Positions 38,625 to 50,300 of a stretch of DNA of 64,000 nucleotides are shown here, in pieces. Source of the stretch: Combretum micranthum (Eukaryota > Streptophyta > Magnoliopsida > Myrtales > Combretaceae). How positions within the stretch are numbered: the first letter of the stretch is position 1; each line of letters starts with the position of its first letter. The notes beneath the pieces were generated by a model. The model saw only the letters and a program-made list of their open reading frames with translations. It did not search any database and was not told the origin of the DNA. The position numbers and the translations under genes were made by a program. The stretch lies in the NCBI GenBank assembly GCA_024138025.1, contig JAMXBD010002840.1, positions 62,001 through 126,000 of the forward strand, given 5' to 3'.

Positions 38625-38840
38625 TTTTCAAGCTTAAGGATCACTAGATCGGTGGAGTCCCTTCCTTCTTTTCAAGCTTAAGGATCGCTAGATCGGTGGA
38701 GTCCCTTCCTTCTTTTCAAGCTTAAGGATCGCTAGCTCGATGGAGCACCTTCCTTCATTTCAAGCTTAAGGATCGCTAGCTCGATGGAGAGCCTTCCTTC
38801 TTTTCAAGCTTAAGGATCGCTAGCTCGGTGGAGAGCCTTC
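38625..38840 (+). repeat. 44-bp tandem repeat, about 4.9 copies
   Basis: Units start at 38,625, 38,669, 38,713, 38,757 and 38,801, exactly 44 bases apart. Each begins TTTTCAAGCTTAAGGATCGC and contains GTGGAG or ATGGAG and CCTTCCTTC; copies differ at a few positions. Tandem repeats in the region between pol and LTR are known for the Tat/Ogre lineage, which fits the integrase just upstream. Confidence 0.92.
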
Positions 38841-38990
38841 TGATAAGATCATATTTTATACAACTTGTTGATGTTCATAAGAGCTAGAATGGATATTTGT
38901 TTTTATTAAAATTCATGTTTTAGGACTAATATGGATTAAGAAATCAAAACAAGAAACTTTGAAGTGGAAATTGGAAAAGTTGAAGTATAC

Positions 38991-39540
38991 GCCGGCATTT
39001 CAACATTCAAAGCTGCCGGCGTTCAGACGACTTACCCTCAAGGCCGCTACTTACACTGCCAGCTTTGCCAACCTTTGAATCAACCAACTTTACGCCACCT
39101 CAAAGCTGCCGGCGTAGAAGTTGAATAGGTCAGCGTACAAAGAAGGCCGGCAGCTCAGAGTTGAAAGGTCACCAGCTTTGAAGGAGTTACAATCTAAGCC
39201 GGCTTCTAAGCCGCCGGCGTTGAGGCTATGTAGATCAAGAATCAGAAGCGACATGAATACAACACTTGCTTGAAGGAAATTGAAGAGACAAATCTGTTGG
39301 AGTATCTAGGCCGGTATCAAAGCCGCCGGCTTTGGGGCAGTTTTTGTTATAAATGGGCACAACCTTTCATTTCTCATCACATACCCGGCTAGATCTACAT
39401 CTAAGCCGCCGGCGTAGAAGCGGCCTACCTGCGTGACCGAAGTTGAAAGCTGCCAGTGCATTGCCTATGCAAAGAAGAAATTGAAGATACACCGTTTGTA
39501 AGCCGCTGGCGTAGGATCCATAACTGCCGGCGTACAAAGT
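38991..39540 (+). repeat. Cluster of about ten GCCGGCGT-type motifs upstream of a TATA box
   Basis: Imperfect copies of a word like AAGCCGCCGGCGTAGAAG at about 38,991, 39,012, 39,104, 39,135, 39,195, 39,210, 39,318, 39,403, 39,499 and 39,533, in otherwise AT-rich sequence. They end about 45 bases before a TATA box, so they could be U3 promoter elements of the Tat-like LTR. Confidence 0.7.
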
Positions 39541-39582
39541 GAAACAGCAAATTTCATTTATTGCCTTGCACGAAATTTTTCC

Positions 39583-39591
39583 TATAAATAG
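39583..39591 (+). promoter_or_regulatory. TATA box of the Tat-like LTR
   Basis: CCTATAAATAGGGG followed by CTCTCCCC and CATTCATCAACAAGCAG; a good pol II core promoter candidate about 45 bases after the motif cluster. Confidence 0.6.
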
Positions 39592-41481
39592 GGGTTCTCT
39601 CCCCTCCAACATTCATCAACAAGCAGTAGCAAAAATAGTACACTTCATATAGAATTAATCTAGCATTTCATAAAGATTTGTGAGAGAAATTTGTTGATTT
39701 CAAGAATTGTAATTGAAGATTGTGATACTTGAATTGATGATATCTATTCTCTTTCTTATGTAATTTGTCACGCCCCGAAGGGTATCATAAATGTGGCAGT
39801 CCACCGTACACAATATTAAAGCCTAAGAATGACCACCTCAGTCACGTGAAGGCTTCCATACTATTTACAAGGCATCTAACACATAAAGGAGACACATCGG
39901 AATGATACATTTTATGTTGATATAATTGAGTAACAATGTAAAGGAAATAAAATCCACTATACTTTCGATACAAACCACTATACTTCAAAATACAAATCAT
40001 TCAACTTCAATTACATTCATCCACAGACTTCCCTACATAAACTATTACAAGACAAATCATAAAACTTAGCCAAAAACTTCAAGCATTCTTATATCTTGCC
40101 GGAATCCCGAAGTCATTCTCGGCTTCAACCATCTCGGTCCCCACTTAGCATTCTTGGAATAACCTGCTCATTTAAACAACTATTCGGGTATAAGCTACAC
40201 TAGCTTAGTGAGAATTCCCTTAATTCCGTACCATAACAAACAAGTTATTAATCAATCATATGCTATGCATGAACAAACATGTGAGCAAGCAATTATGTAT
40301 GGGTATCCGGAACCCACACACAGAACGGATTTACGCCCTCCGTATCTTGGGTTAGGGATGGTATTGAAGTCTACACGACTGCTGCTAGTCCCCAAGCCCT
40401 CGGCTCATAGCACTCGCCTCGGCTAGGCTCACACATGGAATGCATCCCCGATGCGCCTTAGTTTCCTATGAATGAGCTCTGATCCCGGGTCTCATTATCC
40501 AAACGAGTCCTCGGACCATACCGATCGACCTGCGTAGGAGTAGCACGCTACCAAATGCAATATGTCCGATGCGATGCATGATCAATTTACTTTTTGCTTA
40601 GGTCAAAATATTTATACATTCTTTAGAGTGACCAGCCAATATCATACACATAACAGAAATAATATGAACGGTGCAGTTATCCAATCAAATCGTGGTTTCG
40701 ATATGCTTTAGTATTCTTTGGCATACATTCATCACAGTCTCAACATATATCCCATCCCCATTCATATCGATTTTTATCTTGTTCTATAATTCTAATGCGA
40801 CTAACTACAAGCACAAACAAGGTAACAAAATAAGGAGAAGACTCACTCGGCCATTGGATCACCGGTCTTCTAGTAATAATAATTCGGTGGCAGGGAATCG
40901 TCGATCTCGGGATCTCCTAAAAAGGAAGAAATACTCTAATAAGTATTTCATCACTTAACTAATCAAACTATCTCATTCAAACTATCAAATTCGCAATTCG
41001 CGTCCTAAGCGGGAATTCCAACTTAAAACGGCCATAACTTGGTCATTTTAACTCGGAATCTCGCAAATTATATATCGATTTCTATCTACTTCGAAAGATC
41101 TATCTAATTCTAATATTATTTTCAAGTTTTGAAAACCTTGAAGCTTCGAAAAGTTCGGATCAGATTAGGACAGCAACAATTTCAATTTCCGAAAAATAGT
41201 TTTGTAAATGCTTGAAATGTTTCTACTTGTCAATTCAATTATACATGCAATATGAATGATTTCCTAACATGAATGACATGAGATGAGCTTAATGCATGCA
41301 TGATCTTAATGATTTTTGCAACAAGGAAACTTTATAACTTTTTATTTTGCAAGACCATAATAACAACTATTTATGAAAAGTCTAGTTTTCTAACTTTGAG
41401 CATTTCCATTTGTTTTGGATTTATTACTTAAGAAAATATAATTATTTTTGTTAAAATTGAGTCTTCATCATAATATTACTT

Positions 41482-42500
41482 ATGACCTTTATTTCTACAT
41501 AAAAATTTCCATTTTACACTTTGTAAACATGTTTTCAAGTGGGGTTGATTCCAAAATCCGAATTTTACAAAAATTGGTTTTTGAGTGATACCTTCAAGTA
41601 AAAATCATTTGATATTTAGAAAATTAAGGCTCAATCATACATAACCATTAAGGAACTCATTCTTACACAAAAATTTGCATTTTACACTTTGCAAATATGT
41701 TTTCCAATATGATTTACTCAAAAATCCGAATTTTAGAAAATCCACTTTTTGAATGATTCATTTGGGAAAAACTTGTTTAATGCATTAAAATTTAAGACTT
41801 TACTACATCTATTGTCTAAGGACTTCATTTAACACATAAAACTTGCAATTTGAGCTCAAATACTAAGTGATTACATATGCATCATCTTAAATTACGAATT
41901 TGACAATTTGATCACTAACTCAAATTTTTCCATTTTAATTCCATTACTTGTTTTACACATTACTCATGCCTAAACTCATTTTAACTTGTAGAAATCATTG
42001 CTTAATGATATCTATTACCTATATACTTCATTTTTCACATAAAACATGAGTTTTGGAGTTGATAAATGGGTTTTAAAAATTGGTTTTGATTGGGATCCGA
42101 ATTTACAAAATTCATTTTTGGACATATCTTTTGATAAAATCTATCTAAACTTATGAAAATCTATTCCTTACATATCCTATCCTAAGAGCCTTTCATTTCT
42201 TAAATAAAAATTACACTTTGACACTTGGAAAGTGGTTTTTAAATGGGGGTCTTGCCAAAATGCGAATTTCACAAATTTTGTTCAAGTTCAAATCTAAGAT
42301 CTACACATAATATGAACATACATCTAAAAGAAACCCATGGTAATGAACTATAAACTCATAGATCTAAACTTTACTTTTCAAAATCATTCATTTATGTTGT
42401 CTATACCCTAAGCCCTTCATTTTAAATGAAAAATACACATTTTGAAGTTGAAAAATCACTTTTCTAAATATGGTCCCATTTTCATCCGAATTTTCAAAAA
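41482..42500 (-). repeat. Six diverged tandem modules inside LTR D
   Basis: Modules start near 41,482, 41,640, 41,805, 42,003, 42,168 and 42,390 (spacing about 160-220 bp). Each reads roughly CTATTACCTA, CTTCATTT, TAAAA, a variable middle, then CCGAATTT or ACGAATTT and AAAATT. The same modules, three to six per LTR, are in A, B, H2, G and (reversed) J. Confidence 0.7.
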
Positions 42501-43195
42501 TCATTTTGCTTGAAAATAAAATAGATCTTGAGTTTCCTATAACTTTCCTACCATCATCATATTATAGCAAGTTGTTCATGAACATAAACAAAGGTCTAAT
42601 GCATTTATGAACTCAAAACACTAGATCTAGTTTTTAAACTAGTTTTAAATGGATGAATCACTAAGATGAATATGTGGATGATAGATCTATGCATAAATCA
42701 TAAGAAATAACAAATATAACAACTTAAATAACAAGATCTATGGCATAAACAAAATCAAAGCTACAAAAATTTAGATCTACAAAATATATCAACTTTAAAC
42801 AAGAAAATAATTGAAATACAAGATAATAAAAGTGGAGAAAAGGAGTGTTTCATTTTTGGCATCATCATCCTAAGCTTTTAAGCTTATGGAAGGTCATTTG
42901 ATGCATGAAACTTTCATTATACTTTACCTATATCACCTATGGAAGCTTTGAGAGGAAGATTTACTTAAAAATCTTCAAGAAATATGTGTGGAGGCTCAAG
43001 AATGGAATGGGGGCAGCTTGGTTCTTCTAAGAACAAGAGCAAAAATGGAGAGGAAAAGAGAGGAAAAAGAGAGAGAAAAAGCTAAGGAATGAAAAAGGAA
43101 AGAAGGAGTAAATGAAGGAGAGAGAGAAAATGAGTGTATTAAATGTGTTTTAATTAATTGAAGAGAAAAAAAATAAAACATCATGGAGAAATAGA

Positions 43196-43221
43196 GGGGG
43201 GGGGGGGGGGGGGGGGGGGGG
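43196..43221. repeat. Poly-G tract, 26 bases, in LTR D
   Basis: G run between AATAGA and TGGCTGGCG; the matching place in H2 has 12 G. Confidence 0.9.
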
Positions 43222-44668
43222 TGGCTGGCGTGAATTTGAGGAGAGAGGGAGAGAGGAAATTTTGTTGAATTTTGACTTGAAATTGTAATGTAATTAATGA
43301 TATGTGTAACTTTTTGAAGAAGGATTGAAATATAATTAATTTTAGTCAAAATAGGAGTAAATAAAGGACAATGGCAGCCATGAAAGAGTCAAAAATTGCC
43401 ATCAATTGTGGGATAATGTGTAGAAAGATTGAAGTGAAAAGGAAGTGATATGTGTAAGGTGTACTTGAAGGTATGGGTTGTAAAGTACTTTATAAATAAA
43501 ATAAAATAAAATTAGAAAATTTATTCCAAATATTTGTAGCAGATTTTCATATTTAAATTTAAATAATTATTTGAATTATTTTAGTAATTTAACAAATATG
43601 TTACCGTATGATCAAAATACGCGAATATGGGCTATAAATGATATTTTTATAACCCGAAAAATTCTAAAAAAATTATTTTATGAAAATAAAAATTTTTAAA
43701 ATATTTTTCAATTATTAAATTAATTTATTTTATTTTTAGTATCGGGTCTTAAACAGAATCTGATCCCTAAAGACCGAAACGAACTAAATTTTGAAAAACA
43801 AAATTTTTCTAACATATAAATATTTATCTAAACATATAGGACTTTATAAGAATAATAAAATTTGTAATGAAATAAAAATGAATAGTGCAAAAGACTAATC
43901 AATTACGGTAATAATGGAAATACGATAAAAAGGTTATAACTGTAACTTTTATAACCCAAAAATTATATAACTGATATATTTGGAAATCTTATGAAATTAC
44001 GAGTCTAACGGTACTATTGGTATATTTTTGATGTCTCGAGCCCCGGGATACGCTTTTCGAAGTCTATCCGAACGGGTTCGAAATAGGTCAAAAATTTACC
44101 AATCTGATATTTTTAAACAAACTCATATTACTATGAGCTATTCTACATATTTAAACTACATCTCGGCCTCTAGGGCTAGGGGCGCTAGATTGCCGGACTT
44201 AAGCTATTGTATTCGTTAGGGTTTCCGGGTGATTTTTCCGGTTTAGTCTTTGCCACTTTGGAAACTGATATTTTATGTTTATACAACATATTTAATTTGA
44301 GAAATTTATTTTACATTTTATTTTTATAAGTATTTAATATCTTTTAACGTTTTCGGAATTCTTGAATTGGTTTCATTTCCGAAAGTTAATCGTTATTTAC
44401 TTTTTAATAATTTGATTTTGGGGTTCTATATTACCCATTTTTATAAGTCGTTACGTATAGAGTTTGTCATACTAATGGTTTTGGAATTGAAGTATGTTGA
44501 GTTCTTATTTTATTTTTAAGGATTCTTATTTTTCTCAAGCTTTGGAAATTTCTGGATTCGCTCATATTTTTGGACTAGTTGAAATTCGATTTTAATTTGG
44601 AGTGATTTTTTGGGTTTATTTTTGAAGTTCATCTTGAAATTATTTATTGAAATTTTCCGGGGCTTACA

Positions 44669-44751
44669 CAATTCATTTATCTAAATTATTTGTTCATCAT
44701 GTTATCAATTACATATTCTTATTTGATTTTTGAATCAACATCCATGAGTAG
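44669..44751 (+). other. Continuation of the Tat-like LTR/leader after LTR D
   Basis: Short AT-rich stretch that reads on from 39,765 once LTR D is removed. It contains CATCCATGAGTAGCTAAACG and meets the minus-strand gag fragment at about 44,752. Confidence 0.4.
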
Positions 44752-45561
44752 CTAAACGTTTCTTTGTGGGAAGTGATGAAGTCTTGATTTTGCTAAAATG
44801 ATTATTGAATTTATGTTATAGTAGTCCTCTACACTCCTGCTACCTTGTCCCAACACTTGAAGCCGCTGAATCAATTCCCTTGGAAAGTACTTGGGAACGA
44901 AACGCTTCCTCATCACAGCCCTAAGCTCCTGCCAAGTATCAATAGGGTACTCCATATTCCTCCTCCTACTTGTTACCAACTGATCCCACCAAGATATAGC
45001 ATAATCTTGAAATTGGGTAACAGCCAATTTCACCTTTTTCTCCTCACTAAATTGGTGACAATCAAAAATCAACTCAACTCGCTTTTCCCATTGCAAATAA
45101 GCTTCAGGATCAGACTTACCCTGAAAGATAGGAATTTTCAACTTGATACTCCCCAAATCTCGATCTACATAATCATCATTCCATCTATTCCTAGCAACGG
45201 GATAATTTTCCTGCATTCTTCCTCTTCCTATACCCCTACCGCCTCTACCACCTCTACCTCTCCTATTGAATATCATAGGTGGACTATCATCATACTCCTC
45301 CTCCCGATACTCATTAACATCCCCCACATCATCAACCTGGGGTGTGGTAGAACTAACTCCTCTATTTACTCCCATAGGACTCGCCTCCTTCTCAACAGCT
45401 TGTAGTCTCAAATTCATATTTTCTAGAGACTCCTTCATATCCATCATCATCTCGATTAGACGCTTATACTCAGATGCTCTAGCGTCTTGCATCAAAGCCC
45501 CTTCTTTACTACCTCCGTCCCTACCTTCAATCACACCCTTACCCGACATCTTTTCCTGCAA
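44752..45561 (-). pseudogene. Ty3/gypsy Gag fragment, element M
   Basis: 269 codons from ATG at 45,561. The N-terminal part is coiled-coil-like (KRLIEMMMDMKESLENMNLR), followed by an acidic stretch and an Arg/Gly-rich RGRGGRGGRGIGRGRMQ segment. The capsid core is clear: SIKLKIPIFQGKSDPEAYLQ, WEKRVELIFDCHQFSEEKKV, KLAVTQFQDYAISWWDQL, TWQELRAVMRKRFVPKYF, then SVEDYY. After SVEDYY the sequence departs from the family and stops, so it is 3'-truncated; the knuckle and pol are missing. This gag type is different from J and F. Its PBS and LTR lie upstream (right) at 46,298-46,769. Confidence 0.82.
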
Positions 45562-46297
45562 AACAAATAATCGTTAGCAATAATAAAGTTCAATTTCCTC
45601 ACAAGCGCTCCCTTTCGTGTTTATCACTCACAAGATGGGGGTGTTCACTCGTGTTTCTCGAATCAAGATGCCACACAAGGTATTTCCTCACAACTCTCAA
45701 GCCCGCTCTTATATGTTCGTAATTGAATCACACTCTATAGAACAATTTCAAGAAGCTCAAAACGAAAGGTGTTTTCGAATGGTCTGAATGGTGATTTTCC
45801 CAATATCCCTTGATCAAAACAAACAATTTTGATGATCACACTATAATTTGAAAGACAACTCAATCTAACAAAGAACACAAATTCTAATGGAAGAATAATA
45901 GAAACTTAATACTGATTTTTTTTTTTTCAACTCAAATCACAAGACTTGAAGATTTGAAAACCCTAACTTGTGTTTCCCTATAGATCTGAATAGATCACAC
46001 CCAAAAAGAGATCAAAGAACAAATTTTTATGATGTAATATGAATAAAGGTGCAAACTTTTTGTTCTCACAAGAATCAAGATGTGAGCTTTATGATCAGAT
46101 CAAAGAACAAATTTTTATGATGTAATATGAATAAAGGTGCAAACTTTTTGTTCTCACAAGAATCAAGATGTGAGCTTTATGATCTAAAAGAAATAAAGAT
46201 GTAATCTTTTTGATTGATTTTTTTTTTTTTTTGAATTTGAATTCAAAGAAAACAAAAGATAGATAAAAAGAAGGATATAACCTGATCTAGAGCCAAA
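45562..46297 (-). other. Leader of element M between PBS and gag
   Basis: About 735 bases of non-coding leader. It includes a perfect 88-bp tandem duplication and T-rich runs at 45,919 and 46,217. No extra ORF with family likeness was seen. Confidence 0.6.
46010..46184. repeat. Perfect 88-bp tandem duplication
   Basis: 46,010-46,097 and 46,098-46,184 are identical over 87 bases, starting GATCAAAGAACAAATTTTTA. In the leader of element M; no divergence suggests it is recent. Confidence 0.95.
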
Positions 46298-46309
46298 GCT
46301 CTGATACCA
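46298..46309 (-). other. Primer-binding site of element M
   Basis: GCTCTGATACCA on the plus strand, that is TGGTATCAGAGC on the minus strand, two bases from the LTR end at 46,312. tRNA-iMet type. Confidence 0.92.
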
Positions 46310-46311
46310 AA

Positions 46312-46769
46312 TGATACGAGAACCCTCGCAATCACGCTTGAGAACCCTTTTGATTATTATGGACCCCCAACACAGTAATACGAAAACCCACGAATTCTAT
46401 TGGAATCAAACCCTAAGAAGGATTAGATATAGGTTTGTCTTAGTTTTCTTGGTGATCTAAATAGTTAGAACAATGATGCCCTAACCCGAAACACTCCACA
46501 AAGAAGATGATCAAACTTCCTTGAATGTTCCTAAAAACATGTATTCTTCTCAAGAACACAAAGAACAAGCAAATAGCTTTTCGGTATTCAAATATGTCAA
46601 AACTTGTTTCAATACATCCCAACAAGACTATTTATAGTCCATGCAAATAGGCATAAAGAAACCCTACCAAAACTATTAAAATAAATAAAATAAGAGAATT
46701 CATCTATGAAAGGCCGGCCCATAAGCTTCAAAGGCTGGAGGCCTTATTATATTAAAAGAAAACCCAACA
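46312..46769 (-). repeat. Short LTR of element M, 458 bp
   Basis: On the minus strand it starts TGTTGGGTTTTC and ends GGTTCTCGTATCA, directly followed by TT and the PBS. A TATA box (TATAAATAG, minus) is at 46,628-46,636. The 5' limit at 46,769 is inferred from the TG...CA rule; no complete second LTR is present to confirm it. Confidence 0.65.
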
Positions 46770-47058
46770 TTGAAGGATCTTTATGTATTTTCACTTGCAC
46801 TTGAAATATATTGACCCGCACTTGATTTCCACTTGTTCCAAAGCTTTGATACCCATGTAATCCATCACTAGTATACGTCATTAAACTTTGGAAGTGTTGA
46901 TTGAAAGCTTGTTGAATCTTCTTAGCTCGAGATCTCGTGATCGGTCCTTGAGGTAAGTTAATTGGACTTGAATTTCTTTGAACTTCAACCGTAGCCACTT
47001 GATCTTCATGTTGACTTGGCTCGCGATCTTGGATCGTTGGTTCATCTATAACAGTCAT
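46747..47058 (-). pseudogene. Retroelement ORF with GPITRSRAKKI motif
   Basis: 103 codons, ATG at 47,058, running into the start of the M LTR. The middle has INLPQGPITRSRAKKIQQAF. Similar GP(I/M)TR(S/A)RAK motifs are familiar from the C-terminal region of plant Ty3/gypsy polyproteins, so this is probably the 3' end of a pol, placed just upstream of an LTR as expected. That the same LTR is then followed by a PBS and gag suggests a tandem arrangement. Function of the motif is unknown to me. Confidence 0.45.
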
Positions 47059-47209
47059 GGTCTTTAAGGAATTGTCGGGATTTTTCTTTGACCTCAGGGA
47101 AAGTCAACTATCAAGTAAAACAAAAAGGGATCAGATCTTAAGCTAGAGTTTCTATCTTGTTACTATCTATCTTAAGGTCTATTTCTACTATCTTATGTCT
47201 AAAACTTGC

Positions 47210-47221
47210 GCTTTGATACCA
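47210..47221 (-). other. Primer-binding site next to the E-family LTR fragment
   Basis: GCTTTGATACCA on the plus strand, TGGTATCAAAGC on the minus strand: the usual PBS with one change. It lies eight bases from the LTR end at 47,230, so the fragment to the right is a 5' LTR 3' end on the minus strand. Confidence 0.8.
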
Positions 47222-47229
47222 ACTTAAAC

Positions 47230-47338
47230 TGTTATGCCCCAGAGGGTATCCTAAACGTGGCAGTCCGCCGCATATAATATTAAAGCTAATGAATGACAAT
47301 CCGTAGATCATGCATACTTTAAACTCATAACATGCCAT
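47230..47338 (-). mobile_element. E-family LTR fragment (3' end only)
   Basis: TGTTATGCCCCAGAGGGTATC, nearly the same as the start of LTR E2 at 48,322. After about 109 bases it joins, without a target duplication, to forward LTR F. Confidence 0.75.
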
Positions 47339-50300
47339 TCATGATAGGAAATCATCAATATTGCATATATAATTGATCTATAAAGTAGAGATATTACAAA
47401 CATTCACAAAACTATTTTTTAAGTGGATTTTTGCTACTGATTAGAAATGATCCTACTGTTTTGTGACCCAAACATTTTCAAAACTTGAAAATAATACTAG
47501 AATTAGATAGATCTTTCGAAGTAGATAGAAAACGATATATAATTTGCAAAATTCCAAGTTAAAATGACTAAGTTATGGCCGTTTTAAGTCGGGACTTTCA
47601 CAAATGACAAGAATTATGAATTTTCTAAGTTTTGATTTATAGTTTAGATTAGTTAAGTGAAGAAATACTTATTAGGGTATTTCTTTCTTTTTAGGTGACC
47701 CCGAAACCAACGATTCTCTACCACCGGATTATTTTTACTAAAAGACTGGTGATCCATGGTCGAGTGAGTATTACTTCTGATTCCATTTATTGTATGTGGT
47801 TGTAATGATAGTTGCACTAGATATTTGGTAAAGATTAAATGATGTGCATGATGGGGATGAATGGGAATTTTGTATGGTTGTTGTTGATATGAGAGATGGA
47901 ATATAAGAATATCGAAGTTGGGTGACTAACTATTGCTTGTACAGATGAATTGGGATTGACTGTCTGCGATTATTGATTGATCACTTAAAGAATTGGTATA
48001 ATTAACTATTCGGAATTGAAAATAAATATGGAATCATTCATATCATAAATGAGGATGGAGCATTAGTATTGGTTGGTTGTCCGTGATCCTAAACGGTGTA
48101 AAAGTTGATTAATCGTAATCCATAAATGAATTAATGAGTTGGTTAATCGTAATCCACAAACAAATTTATAAGTTGGTTGACCATGATCCTAAACGGCATA
48201 TTTGAGTAGTACTGCAGTATTCATTAATCTGCTAACCCGGGATGGAGGGGGAAAGTCCATTCACATATGATTTTCGGTTAGCCATATGTTTGTTGAATCC
48301 ATATGTTTGATGCATATCACTTGTTACGCCCCAGAGGGTATCCTAAACTTGGCAGTTCGCCGTATATAATATTAAAGCTAATGAATGATATCATATGCAA
48401 GGCATGCTTCCAAGATAGTAGGAGATTCACAAGGGTATTACGTTTAAATAGATAGCAAAAGCAAGCATAAACTTAAATATATAAACATAAGATCTTCATT
48501 CCATAATAAGTTCGTACATCATCTTAGGGGCATTCCCCCACCTTAAAGTCTTTGATCAACTATACTAATAACAAAATAAACGTAACTACCATATAAGTCT
48601 ACTATAGAGAATTTTCCTATAAGTCTATGTTCAAAACTCAAAATACATAAACTTCCTCCAAAAACTCCTAGTAGCGTAAGCTCATACCTGGCACACTGGG
48701 CTTCTCGGGGCCAACCATAGATAATCATACTATAATAGAAAACTATAAGGGTATAAGCAAATCTAGCTTAGTGAGATAATTCCTAACTATATAACATTTC
48801 CATACGATAACCAAGTCATTTAATTCAAGCATATGAAATGCAACAATCACATGATCAACCAAATACACAAGCTTAACCGGAAATCAAGTGTAGCATGGAT
48901 TTAACGCCCTCCATGACAAGGGTTGGGTGGTTACAGGCCCATACGACCATCAATAATTGCATATTTGCCGGCTCCTGCTTGCCTTGTAAACTTTCTGGCT
49001 CCTACTAGCCCATGTAGACTTACTGGCTCCTACTAGCCACCACTACTACTTCCTCATTTCCCCACACGAAGAATAGTAGTGAAATAAATGTGACTCACAA
49101 GTATGATATGCATGAATAAATTTCAATTAAACATTTAATCATATAAGTTGAATTCATGAGAAGAGTGATCAACCATAATTTCATCATATCAATACAAGAG
49201 TCACACCTTTATTTAACATATCGTCTTTTGATATATTTAATTTTCATTCAACAATTGTTTCATAACATTGGTTCATTCATCTTTTCCTAAATTTCGAGTA
49301 CTACTAGTTACAAGCACAAATAAGGAAATGTAACTTAGGAAAGAATTAACTCACTCCATAATCGGTAGGTCTAATCGAAATAATCCTCTGGATAGATGAT
49401 CTTGGGTCCCTCGTCACCTAAACAAGATGAAATACCCAAAATGAGTCTTTCATAAAACTTCTATTCTTGAAAATTCTAATCTTTTGTAACAAAAAATTGC
49501 TGTAAAAATCTTATAGAGGGAAATTCCAACTTAAAATGACCATAACTTGCTCATTTTAACTCGGAATTTCGTGTATAATATACCGTTTTCTACTTACTCA
49601 AAAGGATCTACGCATCTCTAAGCTTATTTTCATAAAACTAGGTCGTTTGGATTCCGAAAAGACGGCGACCAGATTTGCCACGAATTTACAAAAACTTGTT
49701 TTCCTTATTGTAAGCAAAGCTCAAATGAAAAGATAAATATTTCAAGTATTTTGTAAACTTGTTGAAAGATATATACATATATGTAATGACTCATACAAAT
49801 GGATGAAGTAAATGAAGTTGTCTCAACTTATAAAAAGTAAGGTTTTAAAAGACTTGGAACTTGAGATTCTATTGAAATATTCATTTTATTTTTTAAAGAT
49901 CTTGAGTTATTGGAGACGAATATTCTTTTTCTAAATTTAATCTCTTGTAATTACTTTAATTTCCTAAAGTGTGGTTTTATTTTCTAAACTTGGATTCAAA
50001 AAGTAGTAAAATGATATTTTTATTTCTTATAATGATTCCAAAAGAATTTCTACTTCTTGATGAAAGATAAGTTTTCATAAAACCTTTTGTTTATGTAAGA
50101 AAAATCATTCCCATGCATGTTCATGGGTTTTTTTAAGAAATCCATTTTCCATATTTACTTAAGAAAGAACCTTTAGTTTTAGAAGACACGTCATCATTTA
50201 TTTTTGGTTTGAGACAAAAACATTATGTTCATGCATGAATATGAATCATAAACTATAGAAATAAAGGAACATAATATCGTGAAAGATAAGAAAGTAAATC

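Larger units (their letters stand above)
39766..44668 (-). mobile_element. Solo LTR D, 4.9 kb
   Basis: Reverse LTR, TGTCACGCCCC at 39,766 to CCGGGGCTTACA at 44,668 (4,903 bp), flanked by TAATT (39,761-39,765) and CAATT (44,669-44,673), a target duplication with one change. No internal retroviral sequence. H1, H2 and the copy at 62,809 belong to the same family. It carries the longest series of internal modules (41,482-42,500) and a 26-base G run. It lies inside the leader of the Tat-like LTR. Confidence 0.82.

Noticed and set aside
38625..38840. Possible CRISPR array
   Set aside because: The period is 44 with no unique spacers; repeats are continuous and sit in a plant retroelement.
40208..40426. 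72-codon plus-strand ORF in the GC-richer block of LTR D
   Set aside because: The D2 copy has 1-2 nt indels that shift the frame, so the strong conservation is not at protein level.
44845..45577. Plus-strand ORFs of 186 and 103 codons
   Set aside because: They lie opposite the clear Gag of element M, which has family motifs; these have none.
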